Positions 15,222-22,928 of a stretch of DNA of 25,773 nucleotides are shown here, piece after piece (the stretch's first letter is position 1; every line of letters begins with the position of its first letter). Below the pieces are notes generated by a model that was not told the DNA's origin, searched no databases, and worked only from the letters and a program-made list of their open reading frames with translations. This DNA is from a virus. Made by a program: the position numbers and the translations under genes. The stretch spans positions 1 through 25,773 of IMG/VR virus record IMGVR_UViG_3300030329_003473; one strand, written 5' to 3'.

Positions 15222-17722
15222 TACTCAGTAACCCCCTCTATGTCTACTGTCTGGATTTCAGGGACATTATCACCAGCATATCCACGCAACTCGACAGACA
15301 TCTTATGGTCACCATGAGATGTACCGCTATACATACCATCAATGCGGTACGTTTCGTGTCCCGATGCGTTCTCTAGGCTACTTCGAGCCGACTTCATGTA
15401 CAAAACAGCATCTTCTGTGTTAGTATCACCCACTTCGATGGCATCACCTAGCTTCATGGGCATACCATTAGAAGCTGGGGTAGTCGAATTGTTGTAATAA
15501 ATCCGAATATCAACCCTTTGGTCACCTGCCGTGGGCTTAAACTTGATTCCGACAGAACGCTTATGCTCAGCGTCATCCATAGGGAAGTGGAAAGATGAAC
15601 TTCTCCATGAAAACGGTATAGCACCGACAACATACTTGCTGGTTGTGTCTGGATTCGTTGTCCAGTTTGCTGAAACTGTTAATGTGGTCGATGTCTGACC
15701 ACTAATTGTACGTCTTTGCCCTTTACCAGTACCATCAAAAACATATACGCTAGCCCCAACCATACCACTAGTAAAGGAGGCAGCTGAATCAGACAAAGTG
15801 TTGCTACTGCCACCCGTTGCAGTGCCAGCCGTCTCGGAAGTGACAACATCTGTAGTACCTTGATCAGCTAAATATACCTTGGAATTCTCTCCGCCAAAGC
15901 TAAGGCGATTTTCACCACTAATTTGCACAGAACTGGCTGTCGGGATTTGCTGAGGATACTCAAATAGATCCCATGTTTTCCTTCTGATATTGAAGACCAG
16001 AGCACGTCTTGGAAAACTACCAGCATCACCCTCAAAAGCTACAAAAAAGTAAACCCGAGCCTTAGATCTGTCCACTTTTACATGAAACTTATCCGACTTG
16101 GAAAAATCTATTTTGTCCCCATCACCATCTCGACGCCATAAGTCATGGATAGCAGTACCAATCGACTGGCTTGAGCCACCAAAAATATATGGACCGCTAT
16201 CATCCATCATGTACGCCGCATTTTCAAACACATCCCAACAATAATGGTTAAAAATACCACGGTCATCTACATAGCGAACACTTCCATCTCTCAGCGGATC
16301 GACAGAAAAGCTAAAAGCATACTTATGTCGCTTTCCACACAAATACAAATAAGGACCTAAAGGACAAGCACCAACAATATCGTCATCATCATTAATGTAT
16401 TCCTGTACTGTAAACACATTAACACTGGAAACACTCTCAGGCTCATCAGGCTCACTAAAATCAACCTGCCTGCGATTACTTTGTTCCGATCTAATCACAT
16501 AGCTAAGACCCGATGCAGTATTACTGACCGCTGTATCCACTGTAATGGAGGTTGCAGAAGCAGCTGTAATCTTAAATGGCTTGGCTTCTCCAGAAATCTC
16601 TATATAACGACCCACCATCGTCGCAACCCAATCCGTACTCGTTCCCGTAATGGTAGTCGAACCGTTGGTAGCCACTGTACCCCTGTTGTAATCCACATTT
16701 CCAAGGTAAAAGTAGCGATCTTGGAACTGAACAACTACTGGCCGGTCATTCGGCGGTGGCTCAAAGCGTCTCGCAACAAGGCTGTTGTCCACCGGGGGAT
16801 TCGCCAGAACAAGAATCGTATCATCATCTGAACTAAGATTAAGCGTGTTGTCATCTACCTGATCATTGAAGGTAATCGAACCGGAATAATCAACGGTATG
16901 CACCTTAAATAACACATTAGTAACGCCAGCGGTACTTCTCCACAACTCAACCTTGCCTGTTCCTGAAACACGAGCCTCAGTGGTGGTAGCAATACTTGAC
17001 CAGTCAAACTGATCTGTCTCCTCGGCAGTCACTGTAGTAAGAACCGACATGCTGCTTGGGACTGGAGTGGTGGTATCGTCCGTATACCTGACACCACATA
17101 CGTATGTGCCAGCTGTTGCACCAAACCCATCCTTGCACCAAGTCCCACCAGAAGTGTAAGTACCGTCAAATGATGTGTTAGATAAGGTGAAAGTATTCGT
17201 CGTAACACCCTCAATTGTAAACGTCTGTGCGTTTAGGGCGTTTGCCATCCCACCTGTGGCTGTAACATTGCCAATACGAACCTGCTCACCATTCGACATA
17301 TCATGTCCATTGCTAGTGATTTGGTACTTCCCACCGCTATTAGCAATTCCCGTAATGGCACCACCCTTGCCTGCTACACTGATGGATGGAGTGGCAATAC
17401 TAGGACCCACTGATGGTGCAGTAATGCCAAGCTGCTCGACATTGGATGTTATGCCATCCCAACGAAAACCCCTGTCGATCCCATTAACACCAATGAGGTC
17501 ACCCTGACGTGTCTTGCAAAAACACAGGCGTTGGAATGTATGGAAATTACTGGATGAAATCGTAGATGTGCTGGTAAATGTGGCGGGCTGAATGCCACCA
17601 CGCACCTGTAATTTACCCTGAACTAATGTACTAACATTGTTCTGTGATACAGATGAACCGGCAGGAGAGTCTGTGGCATCTGCATCAGACACCTGACCCA
17701 AAAAATCACTGATACGTGGCAT
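15221..17722 (-). CDS. Tail nozzle / tail-tubular-B-like protein (833 aa)
   Basis: A long beta-rich protein directly after the adaptor gene, as in podovirus tail modules. Residues 482-530 (SVRYVDDRGIF ... FGGSSQSIGTAIHDLW) resemble the blade pattern of the beta-propeller nozzle family: a 'screen that the object is visible' strand followed by Ser-Gln-x-Ile-x-x-x-I-x-x-x-W. Residues 132-195 carry an inserted domain resembling the FCCH fold (ITSNGHDMSNGEQVRIGNV ... TFTLSNTSFDG), common as an appended beta module in phage tail proteins. Residues 348-412 and 632-699 are two further small beta inserts of the type also present in the adaptor. No signal peptide or helix-rich region is seen. ATG at 17722 follows the adaptor stop by one base. 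Expected role: the distal tube of a short tail, carrying the fibre and gating DNA. Family assignment is by pattern only. Confidence 0.8.
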   Translation of the reverse strand: MPRISDFLGQVSDADATDSPAGSSVSQNNVSTLVQGKLQVRGGIQPATFTSTSTISSSNFHTFQRLCFCKTRQGDLIGVNGIDRGFRWDGITSNVEQLGITAPSVGPSIATPSISVAGKGGAITGIANSGGKYQITSNGHDMSNGEQVRIGNVTATGGMANALNAQTFTIEGVTTNTFTLSNTSFDGTYTSGGTWCKDGFGATAGTYVCGVRYTDDTTTPVPSSMSVLTTVTAEETDQFDWSSIATTTEARVSGTGKVELWRSTAGVTNVLFKVHTVDYSGSITFNDQVDDNTLNLSSDDDTILVLANPPVDNSLVARRFEPPPNDRPVVVQFQDRYFYLGNVDYNRGTVATNGSTTITGTSTDWVATMVGRYIEISGEAKPFKITAASATSITVDTAVSNTASGLSYVIRSEQSNRRQVDFSEPDEPESVSSVNVFTVQEYINDDDDIVGACPLGPYLYLCGKRHKYAFSFSVDPLRDGSVRYVDDRGIFNHYCWDVFENAAYMMDDSGPYIFGGSSQSIGTAIHDLWRRDGDGDKIDFSKSDKFHVKVDRSKARVYFFVAFEGDAGSFPRRALVFNIRRKTWDLFEYPQQIPTASSVQISGENRLSFGGENSKVYLADQGTTDVVTSETAGTATGGSSNTLSDSAASFTSGMVGASVYVFDGTGKGQRRTISGQTSTTLTVSANWTTNPDTTSKYVVGAIPFSWRSSSFHFPMDDAEHKRSVGIKFKPTAGDQRVDIRIYYNNSTTPASNGMPMKLGDAIEVGDTNTEDAVLYMKSARSSLENASGHETYRIDGMYSGTSHGDHKMSVELRGYAGDNVPEIQTVDIEGVTE
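15232..15238 (-). promoter_or_regulatory. Shine-Dalgarno supporting the GTG start of the collar gene
   Basis: GAGGGGG is spaced ten bases from GTG 15221, which overlaps the TAG stop of the nozzle gene. It favours GTG over the ATG 16 codons later, which has no comparable site. Confidence 0.5.
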
Positions 17723-17723
17723 A

Positions 17724-18896
17724 CTAGCTGTCCGTAGTAATAGTTGACTCTAAGTGTCTGAATAGGTAGTGATACCGACTCTGGCGTCCCCGGCCAATAC
17801 TTGACCAATGACGTGCCTCAGCCTCTAACGCCCTCCTCATCTCCATGTCAGCAACCTGCTTATTCATGGACACATCACGAGAGTCATTCGACATGCGTGC
17901 TAAGCGGTACTCAATTTGTGCTTTCAGAGCCTCGATCATTGTCTCGGTCATATCCACAGGATCAGACACAACAATCTTTGTGGACGTATACGCCTGACTA
18001 AGCGTATCGTCAATTGTTACTGTCGTCCCTGAAATGGCAGTAATTTTATGCTGCTCATTATAGGGGTTATCCCCCGCAAGACCTGTCGGATGAGTGGCAG
18101 TGTCCGAACTAAGACGAATAACCGAACCAACCATACTACTTGGCAACCCTGTGCTGGTCGTCACAGTGCTTGCACCGGATGAACCTGACGCAGTATAAGT
18201 TCGTGCCTCAGTCTCAACACCGGCCCATCGTAAAACTCTGGGGCGACGACGATATATGAAACCAAGTGGCTCTGCTGTTTCAGGGCTGGGATCAATCCAT
18301 AACGCCCAACGATTGTCACTGTCTGGATCACGCATGATAGTCCACGCCCACGTCTGACCAGATGAATTAACAAAACGCTCACGCTGAAGCCATTCAGTGG
18401 GAGTTATGTAATAGGTCACCCAGTAACTCTTTTCCACGGCAACGTCATAAAGACGCCACAAATCAGAAGGTAGAGGATAAACGCTACGATACGACTCATA
18501 TGTCGTACTCGCAGCAATATCAGCACCCGGATTAAACGTGGAATTTAATGTAATCACCGTATCAGATACACGACTCTCAACGGTGTATACAACTTCATCA
18601 ATACGAACACGACCAAACTTTATCCATGACGGCCAAGTACCGCCAGTCAAAGTCAACTGCCGCTCGTTAGATCCGCCAGTGTGGTCGTAGGCTATTGTGC
18701 CCGTATTGTAATTCTCAACTAAATCAATACGCCCCTCATCAAGATAGTAATCCCACTCAGCAGCCATACTGACATCACGATAGGCACCAAGAATGGATTC
18801 TCGATACACGCGCAAGTCTTTACTGCGTGCCCCACCATCATTCAAGGAGGTCACATAATCCAGTAAGTCGCTATAAGTTAAGACGCCTTCATCCAT
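17724..18896 (-). CDS. Head-to-tail adaptor-like protein (390 aa)
   Basis: The N-terminal helices (residues 1-60, LTYSDLLDYVTSLND ... YRESILGAYRDVSM) and a C-terminal helical segment (315-375, ETMIEALKAQIEYRLARM) bracket beta regions. A 'LPxDxWRL' segment at 142-149 is characteristic of phage gatekeeper/adaptor proteins of the T7 gp11 type and related families. Two inserted beta domains, residues about 65-137 and 233-310, share the pattern of small extra domains seen twice in the next gene. The product would form the ring between portal and nozzle. It sits between the small accessory genes and the nozzle gene, 6 bases after the preceding stop. The assignment rests on context, length and the helix/LPxD/helix layout. 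Confidence 0.75.
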   Translation of the reverse strand: MDEGVLTYSDLLDYVTSLNDGGARSKDLRVYRESILGAYRDVSMAAEWDYYLDEGRIDLVENYNTGTIAYDHTGGSNERQLTLTGGTWPSWIKFGRVRIDEVVYTVESRVSDTVITLNSTFNPGADIAASTTYESYRSVYPLPSDLWRLYDVAVEKSYWVTYYITPTEWLQRERFVNSSGQTWAWTIMRDPDSDNRWALWIDPSPETAEPLGFIYRRRPRVLRWAGVETEARTYTASGSSGASTVTTSTGLPSSMVGSVIRLSSDTATHPTGLAGDNPYNEQHKITAISGTTVTIDDTLSQAYTSTKIVVSDPVDMTETMIEALKAQIEYRLARMSNDSRDVSMNKQVADMEMRRALEAEARHWSSIGRGRQSRYHYLFRHLESTITTDS

Positions 18897-18902
18897 TAGT
18901 TA

Positions 18903-19271
18903 CTATCCCATCATAGGTGGTGCTGGAGGACCTTGAGGAGGACCTTGCGGCGGCATACCCTGTGGAGGCATACCCTGCGGAGGCATTCCTTGTGGTGGCT
19001 GCGGAGGAGCAGGCATCGGCATGCCTTGATTAACCGGAGCAATAGGTGGAGCCATGGAGATCTGATTCTGGTAGGGGTTCTTACCTTGAGTCAACTCCCT
19101 AATCTGATTCTTCTGCATGCGATCCAAGATCATCATCGACATCATAGCCGGATCAACCTGAGGTGGGGCTGGTGCAGACATGCCGGGAGCAGGGGCTTGT
19201 GGTTGTTGAGGTGGTCGCTGACCCTGCAATGCAGCAGACATCATAGCACCTAACTCTGGAGGTAGAGGCAT
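18903..19271 (-). CDS. Small Pro/Gln/Met-rich protein (122 aa)
   Basis: No family is recognised. Residues 1-18 are probably a short helix (LPPELGAMMSAALQ), 37-65 a second helix (PAMMSMMILDRMQKNQIREL), and the rest is Pro/Gln/Gly/Met-rich with four to five MPPQG-like units near the C-terminus. Such composition is typical of disordered connector or decoration peptides. The ATG at 19271 overlaps the previous stop by one base and has an excellent Shine-Dalgarno (AAGGAG, 6 bases away), so translation should be strong. It lies between portal and adaptor genes; a short scaffold-like or head-completion role is possible, and no enzymatic role is suggested. Confidence 0.8.
   Translation of the reverse strand: MPLPPELGAMMSAALQGQRPPQQPQAPAPGMSAPAPPQVDPAMMSMMILDRMQKNQIRELTQGKNPYQNQISMAPPIAPVNQGMPMPAPPQPPQGMPPQGMPPQGMPPQGPPQGPPAPPMMG
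18926..19005 (-). repeat. 15-bp tandem repeats coding for (MPPQG)n
   Basis: Units related to GGCATACCCTGTGGA on plus encode GMPPQ repeats at the C-terminus of the 122-residue protein. Confidence 0.8.
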
Positions 19272-19525
19272 TACATTCTCCTTGGGGTTCCGATTATGTC
19301 GTTCTTCGGTTTTTGATTCCGCTGAATCTGTCTTATAACACGTTCAGCGTTTCTAGCACTACGGCTTTCTGTTGGGGTGTAGTGCAAGGGGTTCCGAGTT
19401 ATCTCGGAAACAGCCTCTGGGCCGGTTAAACCCAGAGTACGCGCCAGTGCACTGAAAGGGCCTGCATTGTATAGCGGGTCCAGTTCCGCAGAACGCATAA
19501 CTGATGTATTATCAGGCTGTTTCAT
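19271..19525 (-). CDS. Hypothetical small protein (84 aa)
   Basis: No family is recognised. The protein is polar with basic C-terminal residues (RVIRQIQRNQKPKNDIIG) and a short helix (FSALARTLGLTGPEAVSEIT) near residues 24-43. There is no membrane segment. It overlaps the upstream gene by 4 bases (ATGA), and its stop overlaps the next start (TAATG), so it sits in a translationally coupled chain. Its ribosome binding site is weak (AGAAGA), consistent with coupling. Being locked between two overlapping genes supports real coding. Confidence 0.75.
   Translation of the reverse strand: MKQPDNTSVMRSAELDPLYNAGPFSALARTLGLTGPEAVSEITRNPLHYTPTESRSARNAERVIRQIQRNQKPKNDIIGTPRRM
19278..19283 (-). promoter_or_regulatory. 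Strong Shine-Dalgarno for the Pro/Gln/Met-rich gene
   Basis: AAGGAG is spaced six bases from ATG 19271 and lies inside the end of the preceding 84-residue gene. Confidence 0.6.
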
Positions 19526-20058
19526 AAATTCTTCTTACTGTGCTTTTCGATTACTTCTGAACGAAGGTTCTTCATCTTCTTCTTGCTATGAGCAATAGAA
19601 GGATCTTTCTCAACCTCACGTGCCATGTAATCCTGCACAAGGTCTTCGCCCATTCGCTTCTTCTTAAACTTCCGCTCAGGGGCTTGGTAGCTAACTGCAC
19701 CTGAACACGAATACCCTTTCTCTTTACATGCCGCTTTCACGTCATCAATAGTGGATACCCATGCTAAGGGATCATCGGGTCGGCCAATCCCACCCTTGTA
19801 AACCTTGCCTGCTGTTGGAATGCCAGCCTTCTTGGCAGCACCAAGAATATACTCGGCGTTATCACTATTCAGTTTATCTGCCCAGTGATGACTACCCTCA
19901 AGGAAAGCACGCTCAGTACCCTTTGTTCCGCAGGGCTTACGCATGGCCAGCATTGCAGCAAAGCCCGGGTTGTTCCCTTCGTCAATCAAGCGATCATAAA
20001 AGGCTAAGCAATCAGGACCGTATTCAGCACATTCCATTCTGTACCTATCGTGGCTCAT
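19522..20058 (-). CDS. Hypothetical 178-residue protein with Cys-containing N-terminus
   Basis: Not recognised. The N-terminal ~55 residues contain Cys at 10, 17 and 43 and the segment CLAFYDRLIDEGNNPGFAAM, which reads as helical. Residues 82-115 include KKAGIPTAGKVYKGG and a DD pair. The last ~50 residues are Lys-rich (KKKMKNLRSEVIEKHSKK) and could bind nucleic acid or the acidic face of another virion protein. The start ATG has a strong GGGAGG five bases upstream. The gene begins 14 bases inside the 3' end of the preceding small gene and ends overlapping the next by 4 bases. Location just after the portal suggests a head-completion, head-protein or packaging accessory. Confidence 0.75.
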   Translation of the reverse strand: MSHDRYRMECAEYGPDCLAFYDRLIDEGNNPGFAAMLAMRKPCGTKGTERAFLEGSHHWADKLNSDNAEYILGAAKKAGIPTAGKVYKGGIGRPDDPLAWVSTIDDVKAACKEKGYSCSGAVSYQAPERKFKKKRMGEDLVQDYMAREVEKDPSIAHSKKKMKNLRSEVIEKHSKKNL

Positions 20059-20206
20059 TCTCGCCTCCCATTAAAGCATTGCCCAAATCACTAGGACCAC
20101 CTTCACCTTCATACTCGATAGGTAGTCCGGTCATCTGGGAATATTCTTCAGCCATCCGCATACCTTCTTCCGTATAAGGAAAAGTCTTGTCTCCTACTTT
20201 TGGCAT
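20045..20206 (-). CDS. Small conserved-type phage protein (53 aa), MPKVGxKxFPYT
   Basis: The chosen start is the ATG at 20206, one base after the portal stop and preceded by GAGGA at 5 bases. Upstream in-frame extension would start inside the portal gene and is not preferred. The protein starts MPKVGDKTFPYTEEGMRMAE, a pattern I associate with short proteins (KVGxKxFPYTxxGxxxA) found next to portal genes in many phages; this is recall, unverified. The remainder is acidic and Gly-rich. Function unknown; its constant neighbourhood suggests a structural or portal-associated role. Confidence 0.7.
   Translation of the reverse strand: MPKVGDKTFPYTEEGMRMAEEYSQMTGLPIEYEGEGGPSDLGNALMGGENEPR
20064..20069 (-). 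promoter_or_regulatory. Strong Shine-Dalgarno for the 178-residue gene
   Basis: GGGAGG is spaced five bases from ATG 20058, inside the 3' end of the preceding small gene, which fixes this start. Confidence 0.6.
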
Positions 20207-20207
20207 A

Positions 20208-22385
20208 CTAGTCCTCTTCTTTCTTGGCCCGCATGAAATCAAGTTCCATTTGTGCCTTCTGCTTATCTAGTTCCAGAGTCTGCTTTTTGACCTCTAGGTC
20301 CATTTGCTTACCCTGCATGTCTAACTGTTTACTCTGCATATCAAGCTGCTTTAACTGCAACTCAACCTGCTGTTCAGCCTGCGCTGCCTGCTGCTCAGCC
20401 TGTGCTGCTTGCTGTTGAGCCTGCATCTGCTGTTGTTGCATCTGCATCTGCTGCTGTTGCTGCTGTGCTTCTTCAGGGCTAGGCTGCTGAGCCTGCTCTA
20501 TAACCTGATCTGTAACCATATAACGGCCCGGATCTAAGTCATTGGCTTTTGCCCAGTCCTCAATGAGTGCATTGTAGGGCTGAACAATTCCCTGTGAAGC
20601 GAACTGTTGCAGGTTAGGCATAGCAATCTGAGCAAACTCGTTAAGCTGCCTAACTCGATTAACTTTATTAGGTTTACGTGCACTACCAGCTTCAACCCTG
20701 TAATCATAGTCCCTGACAACCTTATCAAATGACTGCGTCTTAATCTGCTTAGTCCACAAATAGGCAGCAGATGCACCCAAGACAGGGAATACATCGTCGG
20801 CACTCAATATCCACTCCGCTGCTTCCATCTCCTTCAGAGCACAGTTACTAAGCCAATCTTCAACCTGACTACTCATATCATCAGGACGAACAGAAACATT
20901 CTGATTTCTAATCTCAGCTTCCGCTGCTGACCTGATTTGAGTTGGACCGGCAAGGCCATAGATCAACTCTGTTAAGCCCGTTCTTTTATCAATCATGTCA
21001 AGAACTTGGCGAACCATATTCCAAATCTCAACATTGAAGTTAGGAGCATCCAAGAATGAGACAACGTCTTGCACACTCTTCCCGAATATGTCACTGATTT
21101 CTATATGAGTATACGGACCCAATCCAGACTTAATCTGATCTTGTATCTCAGCACCAGCAGCTTTAGCTATAGCTACATACGTTGTGCTCGATGCAGCTAC
21201 CTTGTCAGCAAGGAATGACATACACCAGTTAACGAAGCGTAGTTCGCCAATCGCTGGCTTAATCAGTGATATCGGCCACACTTCTTTCGGTTTGTCGTGG
21301 AAATGAAGTCGTGAGAATGGCCAGCCACCGTCCGTCCAAAACGGGATAGGCCATTGCACTTGCATAAAGGCTTCATCAAAAGTCTTTTTGTCTAGATCCC
21401 ACGATGGGAAGTTAAGGGGAAAGGGGACATCCTCAGACACGGCTAGGAAACAGAAGTCACCAAACTGTTCCCAATCGTACTTGCTCTGACCTTCAGCACG
21501 ATTCGCAATCTTCAGACGATCCCCAAACCCACATTTTGTATACACTTCCCAGTATTCGATTAAGTCAAAAGTCTTCCCAGACTTTTTCTCACCGGATGAA
21601 GGGCGACGACCTTTAGCGTATGTCTCACCCTGTGCAGCCTTGGAAGCAAGGTTGCCGGATAGCTTACCTTCAAGATTATACTTGCGGTCTACTTTCCATA
21701 CTGGATGACAGACACGGCGGGCAACCCAAGTGATATCTTCCCAGTACTCTGCATCTGGATCGACAACAAAGTCATCAACAGATACATAGTGACTCTTAGG
21801 ATAGCGGATGGCAGAACCTTTAGGCTGATGTATATCAGTCCAAAGCAAAGACATCCCCTTGATGATAGCCTCAGTAATTGCACGCCTTGCCTGAACCTTC
21901 TTGTCAGCTTCATGCTGCAACCAGTTCAGGTAGTGCTCCTTGATGCTGGAGTGTGTCCGTTTGATCTCACGTATGAACTTTTCCTGTGTAAGGAAATGGT
22001 CATAGCTTTGAGACATCATTGGATCGGCAGGGTTGATACCTAATGCTTCAGGTGCAATATCCGGGCCTATCCGGGGAGTAACTTGGATTACCGGGTTGCG
22101 GTGATACAACACCGGCCCAAACAAAGCTACAGCCTCGAAGACCCTATTAACCGTCATCCTGAAGTTAGGTAACGCTCCCTGAGCCTCCTTATCAAGGAAC
22201 CCACCCGGAGCCTTGGCATACTCGCCCTTCCACATCCAATCATGAGAGCCGTCAAAAAACTTCATCGCCTCATCGGCGTATCGTCCAAACTTTTCCTGTT
22301 TGGTTTTTTGAGCGTCCTTGATCTTCTGCATCCACTGCGAGCATATCGCCGCCATCGGGTGATTTGTGTCGTCCCAGCTTGGCAT
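20208..22385 (-). CDS. Portal protein (725 aa)
   Basis: Length, context after the terminase and protein layout fit a podovirus-type portal, the dodecameric ring at the capsid vertex through which DNA is packaged and released. The N-terminal region (HPMAAICSQWMQKIKDAQKT) and a middle region with many aromatic residues (WMWKGEYAK, WVARRVCHPVW) are typical of the wing. The C-terminal ~90 residues (about 635-725) are Gln-rich repeats (QQQQMQAQQQAAQAEQQ, then LDMQSKQLDMQGKQMDLE), predicted as a long coiled coil of the kind forming the portal barrel. ATG at 22385 has AGGGAAG upstream. The next gene starts one base after its stop. Confidence 0.85.
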   Translation of the reverse strand: MPSWDDTNHPMAAICSQWMQKIKDAQKTKQEKFGRYADEAMKFFDGSHDWMWKGEYAKAPGGFLDKEAQGALPNFRMTVNRVFEAVALFGPVLYHRNPVIQVTPRIGPDIAPEALGINPADPMMSQSYDHFLTQEKFIREIKRTHSSIKEHYLNWLQHEADKKVQARRAITEAIIKGMSLLWTDIHQPKGSAIRYPKSHYVSVDDFVVDPDAEYWEDITWVARRVCHPVWKVDRKYNLEGKLSGNLASKAAQGETYAKGRRPSSGEKKSGKTFDLIEYWEVYTKCGFGDRLKIANRAEGQSKYDWEQFGDFCFLAVSEDVPFPLNFPSWDLDKKTFDEAFMQVQWPIPFWTDGGWPFSRLHFHDKPKEVWPISLIKPAIGELRFVNWCMSFLADKVAASSTTYVAIAKAAGAEIQDQIKSGLGPYTHIEISDIFGKSVQDVVSFLDAPNFNVEIWNMVRQVLDMIDKRTGLTELIYGLAGPTQIRSAAEAEIRNQNVSVRPDDMSSQVEDWLSNCALKEMEAAEWILSADDVFPVLGASAAYLWTKQIKTQSFDKVVRDYDYRVEAGSARKPNKVNRVRQLNEFAQIAMPNLQQFASQGIVQPYNALIEDWAKANDLDPGRYMVTDQVIEQAQQPSPEEAQQQQQQMQMQQQQMQAQQQAAQAEQQAAQAEQQVELQLKQLDMQSKQLDMQGKQMDLEVKKQTLELDKQKAQMELDFMRAKKEED

Positions 22386-22404
22386 TACTTACTTCCCTAT
22401 GAAA

Positions 22405-22926
22405 TTAGCCAACAGGTTGGCTCGTTGCTTCACCGATCTTCATTTCTAGCCATTTTCGCTTAGGATTGCCTTTAAATTCAATTCCAAGTTCCATTGCTCT
22501 CTCACGAAGACCCGAATAAGTTTCCTCAACAGTCTCGCTCTCCACTTCCTGTGGAATTTCTGCGGGGGCAACAATCTTGTTCTGGGGTGTCGGGCCAGTG
22601 CCCTCCAACGCCTCAAGACGTTCCAATATGTTACGCCGCTCTTCTAATTCTGACTTGTAGAACTCCGTGAAGTCCCAAGCACCATTCTCTCGCTGGTCAG
22701 CGTTAAGTTGTAGCTTGGGGTCAGCTATATGGCGGACGGCATCAAAGTGCCCCCCGTCTGCTGTACGGATGACCACGTTCCGACCTGAGCGCGATATACG
22801 CAACACAAAGCCAATCCGTGGCTCCGTACCTTCTCGTGTCCCTGTAATGTAGAATTCCACCGGAGTCCCCACTTGCACGCTCGGCATTTGAAAACTCTGG
22901 ATTTCTTCTAGGGTAGGTACGTTCAT
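22405..22926 (-). CDS. Protein with C-terminal HeH/LEM-like motif (173 aa)
   Basis: Two parts are visible. Residues 15-85 are beta-rich (VGTPVEFYITGT ... GRNVVIRTADGGHFDAVRH) and end in a 'RHIADPKL ... NGAWDF' stretch that I recall from small phage proteins near terminase genes. A helical linker follows (90-108), then a polar linker. Residues 138-164 (SGLRERAMELGIEFKGNPK, continuing KRKWLEMKI) match the HeH/LEM/SAP-like helix-extended-helix pattern: 'L-x-x-x-A-x-x-L-G-I-x-F-K-G-N-x-x-K-x-x-L-x-x-x-I'. Such motifs are often protein- or nucleic-acid-contacting. The start has GGGAG seven bases upstream, inside the end of the terminase gene. The product could bridge terminase and portal, but this is inference. 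Confidence 0.8.
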   Translation of the reverse strand: MNVPTLEEIQSFQMPSVQVGTPVEFYITGTREGTEPRIGFVLRISRSGRNVVIRTADGGHFDAVRHIADPKLQLNADQRENGAWDFTEFYKSELEERRNILERLEALEGTGPTPQNKIVAPAEIPQEVESETVEETYSGLRERAMELGIEFKGNPKRKWLEMKIGEATSQPVG

Positions 22927-22928
22927 CG

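Noticed and set aside
17138-17329. Ubiquitin-pathway enzyme suggested by the FCCH-like segment
   Set aside because: There is no catalytic domain of that pathway; the fold is widely reused as a beta ornament in phage tail proteins.
20207-20242. Longer start of the 53-residue gene inside the portal gene
   Set aside because: The ATG at 20206 has GAGGA and gives the conserved-looking MPKVG start.
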